Made by a program: the position numbers and the translations under genes
Origin: Fratercula arctica
Lineage: Eukaryota; Chordata; Aves; Charadriiformes; Alcidae
Direction: 5' to 3'
NCBI GenBank assembly: GCA_947846985.1
Contig: CANTUZ010000007.1
Coordinates: 34,538,355-34,602,354, forward strand
DNA length: 64,000 nucleotides
The notes under the pieces: generated by a model
Database searches by the model: none
Told to the model about the DNA's origin: nothing
Seen by the model: only the letters and a program-made list of their open reading frames with translations
Shown here: piece after piece, positions 1-40,400 of the stretch
How the letters are laid out: each line of letters begins with the position of its first letter
Numbering within the stretch: position 1 is the first letter of the stretch

Positions 1-753
1 TTTTCCTGTTCTTGATCAAATCAGTTTTAAGACTGAGCAGCATTCATATTAAAACAGTACACAGGCTCCTGGATCACCTTGAAGTCAGGACTCCCACAGC
101 CGGCCTCAGGCGAGCACAAGTCGGTGTCGCCACCTGGTGGCATTTGACAGCGGTACTGTCACTTGTAAATTGGATTTTCAAGTCAGGGAAGACACAAATC
201 ACAGCCGTTATTTAAGACACTTTTTATTATTTAAGCTGTTCTTATCCACAGGATCAAGTTTTTACTGCTAACAGCAGATAACTATCCACACGATGCATTC
301 ACATCGTTCAATTATGCATACGCACACTAAATTACTTGGTTTGTGCAGCAGTTGAGAGGCCAACATCACCTGCTTACCAAGGTGCTCAGAAGGGCATTGA
401 AGGGCTCCTCTTTTTTTCACCAGGTGTATACATAGCCCTGTCGGCTTCATTTGTATTTAGCAGCCATAGCTTGTGTGTGCTGGTGGTCTTGTATGGATTT
501 GGCACTCTTGGTGTACTGAGTTTATCTCTTGTGAATTCAACAGGTCTACTGGTCTCTAAAGCTTATCAGTTCTTGGGGGACTTTCACACAGTGTCTTTCA
601 GCATGTGCTGTTTCTTTCTTCAGCCTGCTTTTTGGTAACATTTCTCCATCCACACCCATAAGGGGGTACCAATACAACTCATCCACACAAACTCACACAA
701 AAGGGGCTTTTGTAATAACTTGGCCTATAAAGTCATTCCACAGAATACTAAGA

Positions 754-791
754 TTTATTTTAAAAAGTTACCAAAACCAAATATATCTGTG
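754..791 (-). other. Possible minus-strand terminal exon with AATAAA
   Basis: After an acceptor-like TTTCTCTAG, the frame continued from the 882-946 candidate runs seven codons (HRYIWFW) to TAA at 770-768. AATAAA follows at 759-754. Such a compact 3' end could close a tiny transcript, but each signal alone is common by chance. Confidence 0.18.
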
Positions 792-881
792 CTAGAGAAA
801 TTAAGATCACTACAATTAGTCCCCTGTTTGGGAAAGGTTGAGTAGCCACAGTCCAAGTTCTCAAAAATCTCACAGTCTTAC

Positions 882-946
882 CTGGATAGTAATGAAAATG
901 CCTCTGGATCCATATTTCATCAACTCTTTATATATTTCAGCAGTGT
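882..946 (-). other. Candidate exon on minus strand (unidentified gene or lncRNA)
   Basis: On the minus strand, a TTTTATGTTTCAG acceptor with a CTGTTAAC branch-like site lies just upstream of a 65-nt segment. The segment ends at a perfect CAG/GTAAGA donor. One frame is open for 21 codons and reads TAEIYKELMKYGSRGIFITI plus Q. I do not recognise the protein. The mammalian divergent neighbour OCRL does not match this peptide. It could be a lncRNA exon or chance. Confidence 0.35.
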
Positions 947-1026
947 CTGAAACATAAAAGTGGTTAACAGTGAGCCTAAGTAGATGCAATTTATTTTTGT
1001 GTCTGACAAGAAAACATAATTCTCAC

Positions 1027-1105
1027 CGTACAATATGTCAAGTGCCACCTTTCTGAGTTGGACAGAGGGGGCCTTCTTAATTGTTGGTGTTTGTGTCTTG
1101 CAGAC
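1027..1105 (-). other. Possible preceding minus-strand exon
   Basis: A 79-nt open segment on the minus strand ends at a CG/GTGAGA donor 80 bases before the 882-946 candidate. It joins in frame to it through a split Asp codon (…KVALDILYD). The acceptor side (GGTACTAG) has a poor pyrimidine tract. It is supported only by frame continuity with the next candidate. Confidence 0.2.
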
Positions 1106-2651
1106 CTAGTACCTAAATCTACAACTTTAACATGACAACTAGTCCCCTGCCTCCCAACCACGGGGAAAAACCAAACCAAACCAATTGGAGAAATTCTGTA
1201 GAACTTTGCAAATACATTAGAACAGATACGAGTACAAAAAATAGTATATGAAGTACAAAAAAGCACTTCATTACTTTTTTTATAATTAACTAGATTATCA
1301 CATGATAATACTGTTGTATGACTAAGTGATTTTTTTCAGCCAATGGCCTGCGAATCCACAGGAGTACACAACATAGTCTAAGAGACACAACTAAGAACAT
1401 CTAAGCAAAGTGCCAAATGCAAATGTCAAGCACACGAGCAAAAAATTTCCAAAGGGGATCTTTCATGAAAGCAGCAGCTTGATTGTTTTGTACAGCATGT
1501 AATGTTCCTGTGAATTTCAAGTAAAAAGCAATCTGTGACAAACACTTGAGAGGGTTTTGCATAAATAGAAGCTACAAGCATTTGAAACTGGGTAGGAAAG
1601 ACAAATATTAAAAATGGTTAGTGAGCTATTTTCCGTAAAGGCTAAGAACAAAGACATCATAGACTGGAATTTTCCCACATTAGAGACTTTTTGCATAGCT
1701 AACGGTAAGCTTCATTTTCTAGACAGCCCTGCTTGGAAAAGCAATTTGGAGTACTCTTTCAAAACCAGTCATGTCACTCTTCTTGACTGTGCTATGAAAA
1801 ATGTACTTCCCAAAGCTTTTAAAAATAAATTGTGTGGAAGGGCTAATGCAGACACTGCGGGCCTTGCTTTGTTGCACACTATGCAACAGACGCAGAAGGG
1901 TGCTACATAATTTGGAACAGCACGGTTACTGTTTTGCAGCTGTTTGACAACACGGAAAAGGGGACTTTAGAGCTTAAATCTTCTATGTTGGACCATAATT
2001 TAGATTCTGAATTTCAGAGTAATCAGGCAGTCATGGAAACAGTTCAGACATACAGTTACTCTTGACAAAATGGCACCTTATTGAAGTCAATGTATGGATG
2101 GAAAAAGAGGTCTCAGAAGTCTTTCTAAATGCAGCATATGTGAGCTGCAAAAACCCATTTGCTGAGCTTAGTTGTTGAGTTATGCAAAAAGATCTTGGTA
2201 ACAGCTACTGAGATTTTACTGGAATGCAAAAGCTTTTATTGCTCATTCTGCCTACAAGGCTAGAGTTTCATCTATTCCTCTGGACAAAGTGCCTTTGTAA
2301 GTAATCACCAGGTAAAATGGCTGATTTGGAGCTCTCAATTTTTTAAGTCTGCCATCTCAAGGCTTCTTCTGGAATCCTTTAGCAGTATAAGAAAAGTTAC
2401 AGCTCAGCAGCTGAGAATCTGAACATCTTGCGTGGACAGTCAGCAATGTGCACGTTGACAGTAACTAAATTGAGTGATTTCATTAGTGTAATTTTCAGTA
2501 TGAAATACACAAACACTGCTGAATTTCAAGTGTCTGAAGAGAACAACAAATTTTCCCATGAGCTACTCTTGCTTTGTGAACTCCACTGGTACCTCTTAGC
2601 CCTGCAGATGTTAAGAGATGATTTTCTCTCTCAAATACAGCCTGGGGCATT

Positions 2652-2911
2652 TCATAGAACCATAGAATCATTTAGGTTGGAAGGGACCTTTAAGATCATT
2701 GAGTCCAACCGTTAACCTAGCGCTGCCAAGTTACCACTAAACCATGTCCCTAAGCTCAACGTCTACCTGTCTTTTAAATACCTCCAGGGATGGTGAGTCA
2801 ACCACTTTCCTGGGCAGCCTGTTCCAATGTTTGATAACCCTTTCTGTGAAGAAATTTTTCCTGATATCCAATCTAAACCTCCCCTGGTGCAACTTGACAC
2901 CATTTCCTCTT
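2652..2911 (-). repeat. CR1 LINE, truncated 3' end, minus orientation (copy 1)
   Basis: It begins with the inverted CR1 terminus (TCATAGAACCATAGAATC), then GGTTGGAAGGGACC, and continues with CCTGGGCAGCCTGTTCCA and AACCTCCCCTGG-type sequence, all antisense to CR1. The copy is about 260 bp, strongly 5'-truncated, and stops at about 2911. CR1 is a non-LTR retrotransposon abundant in birds and other sauropsids. Confidence 0.92.
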
Positions 2912-2959
2912 AGAAAACACAGGTGCTATTTACAACAGGGTTTGGAACCAAGGAAAATG

Positions 2960-3503
2960 AATCATAGAATCATCTAGGTTGGAAGGGACCTTTAAGATCA
3001 TCAAGTTCGACCATCAACCTAACACTGACAGAACTACCACTAAATCATGTTGCTAAGCACCATGTCTACCCATCTTTTAAATACCTCCAGGGATGGTGAC
3101 TCAACCACTTCCCTGGGCAGCCTGTTCCAATGTTTGATAACCCTTTCAGTGAAGAAATTTTTCCTAATATCCAATCTAAACCTCCCCTGGTGTAACTTGA
3201 CACCATTTCCTCTTGTCCTATCACCTGTTACTTGGGAGAAGAGACCGACCCCCCACCTGGCTACAGCCTCCCCTCTGGTAGTTGTAGAGACCAACAAGGT
3301 CTCCCCTCAGCCTCCTTTTCTCCAGACTAAAGAATCCCAGTTCCCTCAGCCGATCCTCATAAGGCTTGTGCTCTAGACACTTCACCAGCTCTGTTGCCCT
3401 TCTCTGGACTTGCTCCAGAATCTCGGTGTTTTTCCTGTAGTGAGGGTCCAAAAACTGGACACAGTATTTCAGGCGGGACCTCACCAGTGCCAAAAACCGC
3501 AAG
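2960..3503 (-). repeat. CR1 LINE, truncated, minus orientation (copy 2), with ORF2 C-terminus remnants
   Basis: This second copy starts about 48 bases after copy 1 and in the same orientation. It is about 540 bp and reaches into the coding part. Minus-strand frames at 3221-3502 and 3040-3297 read as the C-terminal end of the CR1 ORF2 polyprotein ([36 protein letters not shown] and [12 protein letters not shown]). The frame changes between the two, so the copy is broken as well as 5'-truncated. Confidence 0.92.
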
Positions 3504-3699
3504 CATTAAGTTTTCTGCCCCTATGCCATTCTGTTCTACAGTCTGGCTCCTGCAGCACCTTATCCTTTTGTCAGCTCTCCATGCTTCCTTCCTCCACACC
3601 AGACCTGCAGTCCACATGCCCTACCCGCCTGTGCATAGGCCACAGGGGCTCGTATCTGAGAAGACAGGGGAAGGAGAGCGCATCCTGCCCCTCGCAGAG
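3504..3699. other. Spacer between CR1 copy 2 and the CpG island
   Basis: This is moderately GC-rich sequence after the CR1 truncation point. No coding or repeat signal is recognised. It may belong to the proximal promoter of SMARCA1. Confidence 0.5.
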
Positions 3700-3735
3700 G
3701 AGCCGTAAGCTAGCTGCTCTCTGGAGATTACAAAG

Positions 3736-3840
3736 ATGGCAGAGCAGGACGTGAAAAGTACCTCAGCAACGGCCCAAGAACCAGGGCTCCCCATTTCCCG
3801 CCGAGCGCTGCCAGCCGCCAGCGGGACCGGGGTCCCCTAG
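3736..3840 (+). other. Upstream short ORF in the promoter island
   Basis: An ATG in a strong, TISU-like context (AAAGATGGC) opens a 34-codon frame starting MAEQDVKSTS and ending at TAG 3838-3840, before the SMARCA1 start. If transcription begins upstream of 3736 it would be a uORF; if it begins near 3900 it is not transcribed. It might instead be part of an alternative first exon. I do not recognise the peptide. Confidence 0.3.
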
Positions 3841-3983
3841 CCCCCTCCCCTCTCTCGGAAGTATCGCGAGATCATCGCGGGAGGGGCGGGGCCGCGCGGT
3901 GTTTGGGGTGGTGGGGCTGCCCCCCCCATCGCAGCCTTTCCACTCCCCTCCCTCGGTGAGCTCCGGTACCCGCCGCGCACAAA

Positions 3984-34056
<30,073 letters not shown>

Positions 34057-34455
34057 ACAAGAAAACTGAATGCTGAATGTAAAACTGCCACTTTCTTCTC
34101 TCCATCTACAAGTATTAATTGCCAAGTTCTTTGTATTCATGGTACTCTCCCCCAAATCCCATGGTTTAATTTTGCGAATTTTGTATACTTTACAATGTCT
34201 TTCCTTATCTAAAATGTGTAGCTTTATATCTTATGCATTCCAGTATTTTTGTGTACTGTATTTTGTGAGTTTCGTGTCTTCGGCAAAATTCACTCAGTCC
34301 TTGTTTTTTTGAAGCTTGTGCTGAGGTTTTAGCTTTTATATGTTTTATATGCTGCTGCTTTGAAAGAAAACCTAGATTCTATAGCTGTATTATTGTTGTT
34401 TCATATTTAGATTTATATGGCTGTTGGAAAATAAACTGACTTAATTATTTGAAGA
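34057..34455 (+). other. SMARCA1: SMARCA1 3' UTR
   Basis: The stretch from the TGA to just beyond the first good AATAAA is U-rich. The 3' end is inferred from the polyadenylation signal at 34430-34435 and the U/GU-rich stretch after about 34460. A longer UTR using the AATAAA at 34825-34830 is possible. Confidence 0.7.
34430..34435 (+). terminator. SMARCA1: Polyadenylation signal AATAAA of SMARCA1
   Basis: A canonical hexamer lies 374 bases after the stop codon. It is followed at about 30-50 bases by a CTTTGTTTTCC-type U-rich downstream element, making it the most likely main 3' end. Confidence 0.75.
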
Positions 34456-37400
34456 GAAATATACTTCACCTTTGTTTTCCCTACCCTCTCTCCCTTTTTT
34501 GCATAGCTACATTTAGAGTGAATGTTAAGGTTTGTATAATTGTGCCTTCATCATTGATCAGATTTTTTTTTTTTGGAGGAGTACTTAGATAGGATCAGGA
34601 GCATGACAGAACAAAAAAAATCTAATTAGACTGACATCCTTGTTTGCTGTCAGCATTAAATTGACATTTTTCTCTGAAATGCTCAGAAGGAAAGCCGGCA
34701 AATACGTACACCTTTTTTTTTTTCCTTCTTCTTTATCACTGGTTTCTGCTGGGCTTTGTACATGCTTAAACATAGGGTGAGGTGTTTTTCAGAATGACCT
34801 CTAGATGAAAACTTTTCTATGCCTAATAAACTGAAGTAGTCAACTAACAGCTTCTTTTGTTAAGTAACAAACAAAATAATTCATCTTCTGGTTGGTAGGC
34901 TGCTCAGCTATGCTGCCTTGTGCTGAAAGGTCTTTGTTGCTCTAATTATCTCTGCTAACTTTATGCTTTTTACCTTTGATTCAACATGTCAGTCAGAAGC
35001 AATGGGGATATGTTATGGAGTGCTCCTTTTTAGTATTTCTGTTTTAATGAAGGGATGAAAGTGTTGGATGTATGATTTTTTGACTTTGCAAGAATGGCCT
35101 TTATTAAGCAGGTTCATAGTTTCTGCTCACCTTGGAGTCTCTGCCTTTCCTGGATCAGTAGAACAGTGACTGTGACATCTGATGTTTTACTTTAATCTTC
35201 TGTCTCTGATCTGGTGTTTAGTATGGACCTTGCTACAGTGAGACATGCCCTCATAATGTCAAGTCTAGATTAATGCAGTGCGCTTTACATGGTACTTCCC
35301 TTGAAGACTACTTGTAAATTTCTTCTAGCGCAGTTTGCTTCCTTCTGTGGTCTGAGGTGTTTTGAGATGAAAAAAACTTTAAACTCTTCGTGTTTCATGC
35401 TTTGCATTGGCTACCTTCTGTATTTGTAAAATTCAGGACATCATAAAGTTCTTAAGTCTTAGGACAGAGTTCTGCCCATATTCTTTTATGTCATTTAAAA
35501 TATATTGGAATGTCTTTGAAGTTTTCTGGGATTAATCTCTGTAAGCTTGATGAGTAATTTCCAGCCTTTCTTGATAGTCTGTTTAAGGTTTGGGGAAAAA
35601 TGGGTGTGATGACTTGGGTTGAGCACTTGGAAAGATTAATAATTCGATTTCGTATTGTGGAATGGAGCTTTTGTTTGGGGACCAAGTTATTAATGTTTTC
35701 ACTGGGCTTTTATTTGTAAGGCTCGCAGTGTAAAAAAGGGTATTCATCTGTTGAGAGCTACATCTAATAATGATGGGGCACAGCTTTCAGACAGAAGGTT
35801 AGTGGTGGGTGTCAAGGCATACTTTTAAATGAGTATGCAACCCACATGGGATAGGTGTGCTCAGAAAAGAAGGTTGTCTTTTCAAATGCTATTTTGGTAT
35901 TGGAGTTGTTGACATCTGCTTTATCCTTGGGAGAAGGACATCCCGTGTAATTATGGGCTGGAAAAAGGCTGCACAGCCTTTTATACATATATAATAACAA
36001 ATCCCTGGAGCATTGCTATTAATAGAGAGAGGAAGATGCCTCATTTACATTTGCTTTTTGGCTCCCATGTCACAAGTTTATGGCCTGAAATTGTAAAAAC
36101 CACAAAACAGAGGAGGGAGATAAAGGCTGGAAGAGCCAATTGAATTTTTATTGAATTACACGGCTAGGTCTAGACCTTATTCCATTGCGCCTATTTAGCA
36201 TTGGGTGACTATTTTAATGTTTTAAGTCTTGAAATAAGTGTATTCTGGTTTTGTTATTGTAGATTAGCTTTGTTTGACTTGCATGTTTTTTGTGTATCCA
36301 GTTTCTCTGTGTTGCAAAGTGTATGGAAAGTCTTAAAAGGATAATATCTCAACTTGTTCTCTTATGCAGATTTCTTGGTTTGAGTTACCACTTGAGTTAA
36401 TGTTCACTTTTCTCCTCCTTCAATGACATGATGTACTAGCTATATAACAAAAGATCATGCAATTGTTCTTCCAGATATTATCCTCTTGATCAGACAGCTT
36501 CTCTGAAGAATGATAGATGCTCCCAGGAACTACCTGTTATCTCTTACAGTCTGTAGTTCCTAGTTAAACTGAATGTGCTGTTGAACAACAGTCCTTGAGA
36601 GCACTTGTACACTATATACTAGTTCCTCAGCATATTGAGTCTTCCCATCCATCATGTCCCACAGTGATAACTAAAGAAAATTGCTAACAGCTGCTGGTCA
36701 GGATTAAAGTAAAATGGATCTTTCTTTTCCCTTTTAGTTCTTCTAGTTGCAGATATACACACAGTATGTGCCTAGCAGTATCTAAATGATATGCTGCTGT
36801 GACTCAGAATTAGATGGACTGAAATAAAGGAATCTTCCTACTTTTAACTACTATTTTCTTAGGTGTGGAATACTGATTGTAAGAAACTTGTAAGCACTGA
36901 ATGTAATGCGATACAAAACTTATGAAAAGTCTGGGCCTTTAGGCAATTTGATAGTTGCCAAAAAATTACATTATATAAATTTTTTAGAAAATGATTTATT
37001 GTTTCCGTTTGAGTAGAGAACTAATATTTGATTGTGTTAGCATTAGGTTTGAAGAAAGAAAAAGTGGTCATCTAGCACCTTTCACATATCAGGCAGTGCA
37101 CGCAGCATCCTGGGAGAGGTCACAATAGTTGTTGTGTTCTTTTTCTTTACACATATTCATTACTTTCAAATTTTCAGGCCTTTTATTTTTGAGTTTTGAC
37201 TCTTATGACAGTGAAAGTCACACAGCTGATGATCTTCATTATATATCGTTTTCATTTATTATAATGACATAGAGAAGGAATGAAGCTTTCTCCCTGCTGG
37301 TAATATTAGATCATCTTTAGACATTGCTTGCATAAGTAGCATTACTATGCTAAAATATTAAGTAAGAATTTTTTCTTGTAGGTTAGCATTGCTTGTTTGG

Positions 37401-40400
37401 TTTAGTGCTAAAGCTGCTTATGGTTTAAAAAAGCCCTAGCTCTCACTCTTTGGGATCATCAGTAAGGGGTACACTGTATGGAAATTAATTGGAATCTTTC
37501 TAAATGCCTGATGGAAGTAACTTCCGTTATGCAGCTCCTGCAGTGCCTGCAGTTCCTGCTGTGCACTGCTAGGATACAGACACTCTCTGTGCGTGCCTCT
37601 TCCCTGGGTTCAGTGGAGGGATTAAATACTTTCAGTGATCACAGATTAATGCCAAAGCAAAAAATGAGGGCCTTACAGGTTGGGAAAGCATATGGAATTT
37701 TGCAGTCAGCAGCGGTTTATGTGAATGTAAAATGACATGGTTGGTGCTTACATGGGCACTTGTGATGTTGGAAAGGATTGATCACTGACTGTTGTTCTGA
37801 TCTGGTTAAGATAGCTTGACAGCTGTTACATTTTACTTAAGTTTATCTAGTCCATGTACTTAGCTTCAAGCATGTATGTAAATGCTTTGGTGGGTCACAG
37901 TTATTATATTTGATATGTTCTTTTTCTGAAAGAGTTAAAAGTTGAACTTGGTTTGCATATTTTGAAATGTAATGTACTCTTTAATTGCATTTGCATGATA
38001 TTCATCCTTTCATAAGCGCCTTAATAGGAGTAATATTTGCTGCCTCAAAGGTATGTCTACGTTGTGTTGTTGAAAAATAACTTCTGACCTTTTTCAAATT
38101 GAGATTCATTTCTTAGGTTGTACATATATGAAAATAAAAATTAATATGAAAATGACGTCTTCTGGTAATTATACTTCTGTTACAGATGGGCCCATGCACT
38201 TGGATACTGTTCAGAATAGTTTCATTTGGTTTTGTTGCTCTTGTCCCTCTCATACATTCAGCTACCATAGTCTGAAGGATAAGGGGAGTATGCGTGTGAC
38301 TGTTCCATGCCTGCTTTCAAACTTTGTAGTTTCCTGTAATCTAAAATAAAATACTAGTAGTGTCTATTTTTGTGACAGCCTTGCCTGTGTTGTCACATAG
38401 TACGTATGGTATGATACAATGTATATTGATACTTTATTAAAGTATATTACTGTTTTTCTGTTATTCCATACCCCTGGTGTGTTACTAAAATTAAAGACTT
38501 TGGAGCTTAAGTCTAAGAGACAAAGAAGGTAGAGACCAGGAATTTTGTCATAGCAGCTGTTGATCACTAGTAGACATGTTAGATAGTCTGCTTGGAGAGG
38601 TGCGTGCTCTAAATGAATGCTCAGTTTTCTACTTTTTTCTCAGGACAACCCTCTTATAAAAAAGGAGACCAATTTATCCTGGCATTGGCTGGTAGCAATT
38701 CTGTCTGCTTCACAGTGGCTTTTGATAGACCTCTCAGGTAGCAGGCCAAAACAATTGTTGGGTTCACTACAAGAACTATAGTTTTTTCAGATATCTTTGC
38801 TTAGTGCCAGGCTGAGCATGATCCCATAGCTGGTTTTTACTTCTTACGTGTTCTTTGTGGTGGTCTACCAGCACTAAAGTCTACTGTTTTCAAGATTTTC
38901 TGGGAAGCAGTACATGCCAACTCTTCTGGAGTAGATGCTGTGTTCAAACATCAGAACTTTTAATGGGAACAGTGATCCTGTCTGCAGAGCTACTCAGTAG
39001 CTGTTGAGTTTGCAGTGGCGTTTTGTACTGTCAGGTGATGTTGCTTCTTGCTGTATGCATTCAGTGTTGTGGGGAAGGTCGGCCTATGGACATCTTTTTC
39101 AGGGAACAGACCTTTTCATTTCTATGTGGCAATTCCTTGCCATAAGAAAACAGGCTGAAAAGTCATCCATATTTATCTTCGTATTTGTTAATTAGGTGGA
39201 CACTGCTGGAGGCCACAATATCTGAAGTTCCACTCAGCTGTTTGGTAAATGGCATTCATTGTGTGTCTCCTTTCTCTAGCTTAACAGGTGGATATTTCTC
39301 AGGAGACTGCTTCACAGTGAGGGTTTTGAGTCCAGTAAGAAAGCTTCTGTTATTTCTCTTTCCTTAAAACTTGCTTCCTCATTTTCTTAAGGTGGCCTTC
39401 TTAATCTCTAGATACCTTGATTCTCATGTCTTCCTTCAAGGTTTTTTTGGGGGCTTTTGGTTGGAGGTTTTTTGTTTGCTTTTTTTCCTTTTATCACTTC
39501 TGCTTAGGAAAAGAAAAAAGTGTACTGACTACTGAGTATTTCAAATTATTAAAATAAGCCTAAGGACGATAATCCTTGGGCTCATAAAATTATAGTTGAG
39601 GTTTTGTGAAGATGGTGCTAGCTGTGTTGCAAACTAGTGGTTTATGAATTTCGTGGAACCTTTACTAAATTCCAGGGATATATCCATGCTGTTAGCAGTC
39701 AGTCCTCACTTCTAAATAAATATAATACATCATTTTGTTCAAGTCGTAACTCATTACAATTTAGGGTTCTTAAAGAAATTGGCTGTTATAAATTTTTTTA
39801 ATCGTCATTCACCTTCAGGAACTGGCTATAAAATATTATCATCTTACAGTAAAGTCACCAATATAGTAAATAGCCTTATTGGTAAACCATCAATGTTCAT
39901 ATTTATCTGTGTCAATAATTGTTTCCTTTTGTATGGATGGATAACATGTTGACAACTTTGGTTGTCTCCCCCCGCCCCCGACTGAAATATATTTTCATTG
40001 ACTAATGCTTTGTTAAATGAACTCATGTTCCATGGTAGTAGGCGTGATAACAGCATAGAAAAATAGAAGTTAATTTTCATCTCTTCACTGATATTGAGTC
40101 TTAGCTTTTATTGATTCAAAATATCTGAATAGTTATTGTGAGGGAAGTGCTCTTATCCTCTTCTGAAAAAAAAAAAAAAAGCTGTTCATTAGAGATTTTG
40201 AGACACCTTTTGTAGACAAACACTTTCCTAGTTGAGTACTTTAGTATCAGCTAATTGGGGCCTAACTCAATGCACTAGTATTAATATCTTTGATTCAGCA
40301 ATATCAAACTAGAGCACTGATTACCTGATTTAGGTGATGCCTCCTCGGAGGCACTTGTCGCTCTCCTGTGTGGAGTCTGTGTGACCTTTCCGGACACCAG

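Larger units (their letters stand above)
1..2651. other. 5' flanking AT-rich sequence without a recognised gene
   Basis: Apart from the minus-strand splice-like signals at 754-1105, I see no homology to a known protein, no repeat family and no RNA gene. A minus-strand AATAAA-type signal also occurs near 220-233. Open frames on both strands are short and unremarkable. Confidence 0.5.

Noticed and set aside
1..2651. OCRL exons on the minus strand, expected from mammalian synteny
   Set aside because: No segment matches the remembered OCRL PH, phosphatase or RhoGAP sequence; the candidate minus-strand exon encodes an unrelated peptide.
3221..3502. Minus-strand open frame as an independent gene
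   Set aside because: It is the C-terminal remnant of CR1 ORF2 within a truncated repeat and is annotated as part of that element.
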